Source of the DNA: Thermotogae bacterium
GTDB taxonomy: Bacteria; Thermotogota; Thermotogae; UBA12178
DNA: 6,916 nucleotides
Direction of reading: 5' to 3'
NCBI GenBank assembly: GCA_003641795.1
Contig: QNAP01000099.1
Location: 1 to 6,916, forward strand
The notes beneath the pieces are model-generated. The model was not told the origin of the DNA. It was given only the letters and a program-made list of their open reading frames with translations, and did no database searches. Positions 6,554 to 6,916 of this stretch are shown here, piece by piece. Both the position numbers and the translations under genes were made by a program. Positions within the stretch are counted from its first letter, which is position 1, and every line of letters begins with the position of its first letter.

Positions 6554-6591
6554 CATTGCAGAAAGCGAAGTACAACATGCTTTCTGCAATG
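6554..6591 (+). repeat. Small hairpin repeat, copy A
   Basis: CATTGCAGAAAGC (6554-6566) pairs perfectly with GCTTTCTGCAATG (6579-6591) around a 12-nt loop. An A/G-rich run ending in GAAGGAAGTG follows, so it is not a plus-strand terminator. The left arm can instead pair upstream: GCTTTC (6547-6552) with GAAAGC (6561-6566), 8-nt loop. The right arm and following run recur 283 bp later. Confidence 0.85.
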
Positions 6592-6618
6592 TGAAAGAAA
6601 AAAGAAGGAAGTGACAAC

Positions 6619-6801
6619 GAATCCCCCACGTTCACACAGCTGGCACTCGCTTTTTCCCTCGTTCGCATCCACAAAACGACCCACGCGAAGATTCAGCGTC
6701 GTGCTTCAGCTTCGCTCTCATCCGCTTCCGTGCGGCTTCGAGGTCGTTTTGTACGGATGCTCACTCGGCGCTCGTGAGGCTCTGTGATCGTGGGGGATCC
6801 C
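6619..6801 (+). repeat. Large structured repeat, copy 2 (complete)
   Basis: The outermost stem pairs ATCCCCCACG-T-TCACA-C-AGC (6621-6640) with GCT-C-TGTGA-T-CGTGGGGGAT (6779-6798), with only T/T and C/C mismatches. The main stem pairs GCATCC plus ACAAAACGACC (6665-6681) with GGTCGTTTTGT (6742-6752), a 2-nt AC bulge, and GGATGC (6755-6760). Inside are GCGAAG/CTTCGC (6685-6690/6710-6715) capped by AGCG/TGCT, and CCGC/GCGG (6722-6725/6732-6735) around a T/T mismatch and a TCCG loop. TCGGCGCT follows at 6765. The fold, the bulge position, both hairpins and the TCCG loop match copy 1, while many stem bases differ in a paired way. It encodes no convincing protein. Whether it acts as DNA or RNA is not known. 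Confidence 0.85.
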
Positions 6802-6813
6802 GTCAAGCGCTTC

Positions 6814-6878
6814 ATGTGAATAGACAGAGGTATTCACATTGCAGAAAGCGGAGCACAACATGCTTTCTGCAATGTGAA
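6814..6878 (+). repeat. Small hairpin repeat, copy B, with competing upstream hairpin
   Basis: TTCACATTGCAGAAAGC (6833-6849) pairs perfectly over 17 bp with GCTTTCTGCAATGTGAA (6862-6878), 12-nt loop. The left arm overlaps a second perfect hairpin: ATGTGAATA (6814-6822) with TATTCACAT (6831-6839), 8-nt loop. The two structures share bases 6833-6839 and cannot form fully at once. The right arm and the A/G-rich run after it match copy A at a 283-bp offset. Confidence 0.85.
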
Positions 6879-6916
6879 AGAAAAAGAAGGAAGTGGTGCA
6901 TCTCTCACGCTCACAC
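6879..6916 (+). repeat. Start of a further large repeat (copy 3, truncated by window end)
   Basis: After hairpin copy B, the run AGAAAAAGAAGGAAGTG and then ATCTCTCACGCTCACAC (6900-6916) parallel the sequence after hairpin copy A and the outer left arm of copy 2 (6621-6636). The offset is about 279-283 bp. This shows that the array continues beyond the window. Confidence 0.7.

Larger units (their letters stand above)
6372..6916. other. Non-coding region after purE: gene remnant plus repeat array
   Basis: This stretch of 545 bases holds no complete gene. It consists of the minus-strand tail-like frame (6383-6526), a short transition containing GGGTGTCTCAAAAA (6494-6507), and then the repeat array from about 6547 to the window end. 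A weak hairpin AGACC/GGTCT (6411-6415/6426-6430) has a 10-nt loop and no T run, so I do not call it a terminator. No tRNA, rRNA or CRISPR was seen. Confidence 0.8.

Noticed and set aside
6554..6591. Rho-independent terminator after purE
   Set aside because: The hairpin is strong but is followed by an A/G-rich run rather than Ts on the plus strand, it recurs as part of the repeat unit, and it lies about 180 nt past the stop.
1..6801. Integron attC sites flanking cassettes
   Set aside because: The bulged palindromes recall attC, but the expected GTTRRRY and RYYYAAC core sites are not at the stem ends, and the enclosed block is a whole operon with its own promoter.
6547..6916. CRISPR array
   Set aside because: Repeat units are about 283 bp with internal structure, not 24-40 bp repeats separated by unique spacers of similar size.

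Overview
The window carries one compact, co-directional (+ strand) gene block of about 5.9 kb, sufC-sufB-sufD-sufS-sufU, a broken peroxiredoxin gene and purE. Non-coding repeat DNA lies on both sides. The suf order C-B-D-S-U, the absence of sufA, sufE and an isc/suf regulator, and the style of the proteins suggest a thermophilic anaerobe of the Thermotogota type (I recall the same suf order in Thermotoga maritima). This assignment is inference; no rRNA or other taxonomic marker is present.

Layout. 1-188: a highly structured repeat (copy 1) whose left flank is outside the window. 182-322: a short open frame that looks like the tail of a truncated gene. 323-436: promoter and leader of the suf operon (TTGACA, 17-nt spacer, TAAAAT; strong ribosome binding site). 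437-5415: sufCBDSU, with overlaps or a 15-nt gap between genes. 5405-5866: a peroxiredoxin reading frame with an in-frame TAG, a scrambled active-site segment best explained by two compensating small deletions, and a Gln where the family has its active-site Arg. 5871-6371: purE, intact. 6383-6526 (minus strand): a tail-like open frame ending 11 nt from purE. 6547-6916: an array of structured repeats with a period of about 283 bp, containing one complete large element (copy 2), two small hairpins and the start of a third large element.

Function. SufS takes sulfur from cysteine, SufU carries it on, and SufBCD is the ATP-driven scaffold that builds Fe-S clusters. The peroxiredoxin would once have linked peroxide defence with cluster assembly in the same transcript. 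PurE acts in purine synthesis and is probably co-transcribed, because its ribosome binding site overlaps the peroxiredoxin stop.

The most unusual content is the repeat family. Copies 1 and 2 differ in sequence but keep the same branched fold through paired base changes. They lie in the same orientation on either side of the suf-purE block, and both border apparent gene fragments. Second is the peroxiredoxin, which shows several independent lesions inside an otherwise intact operon.
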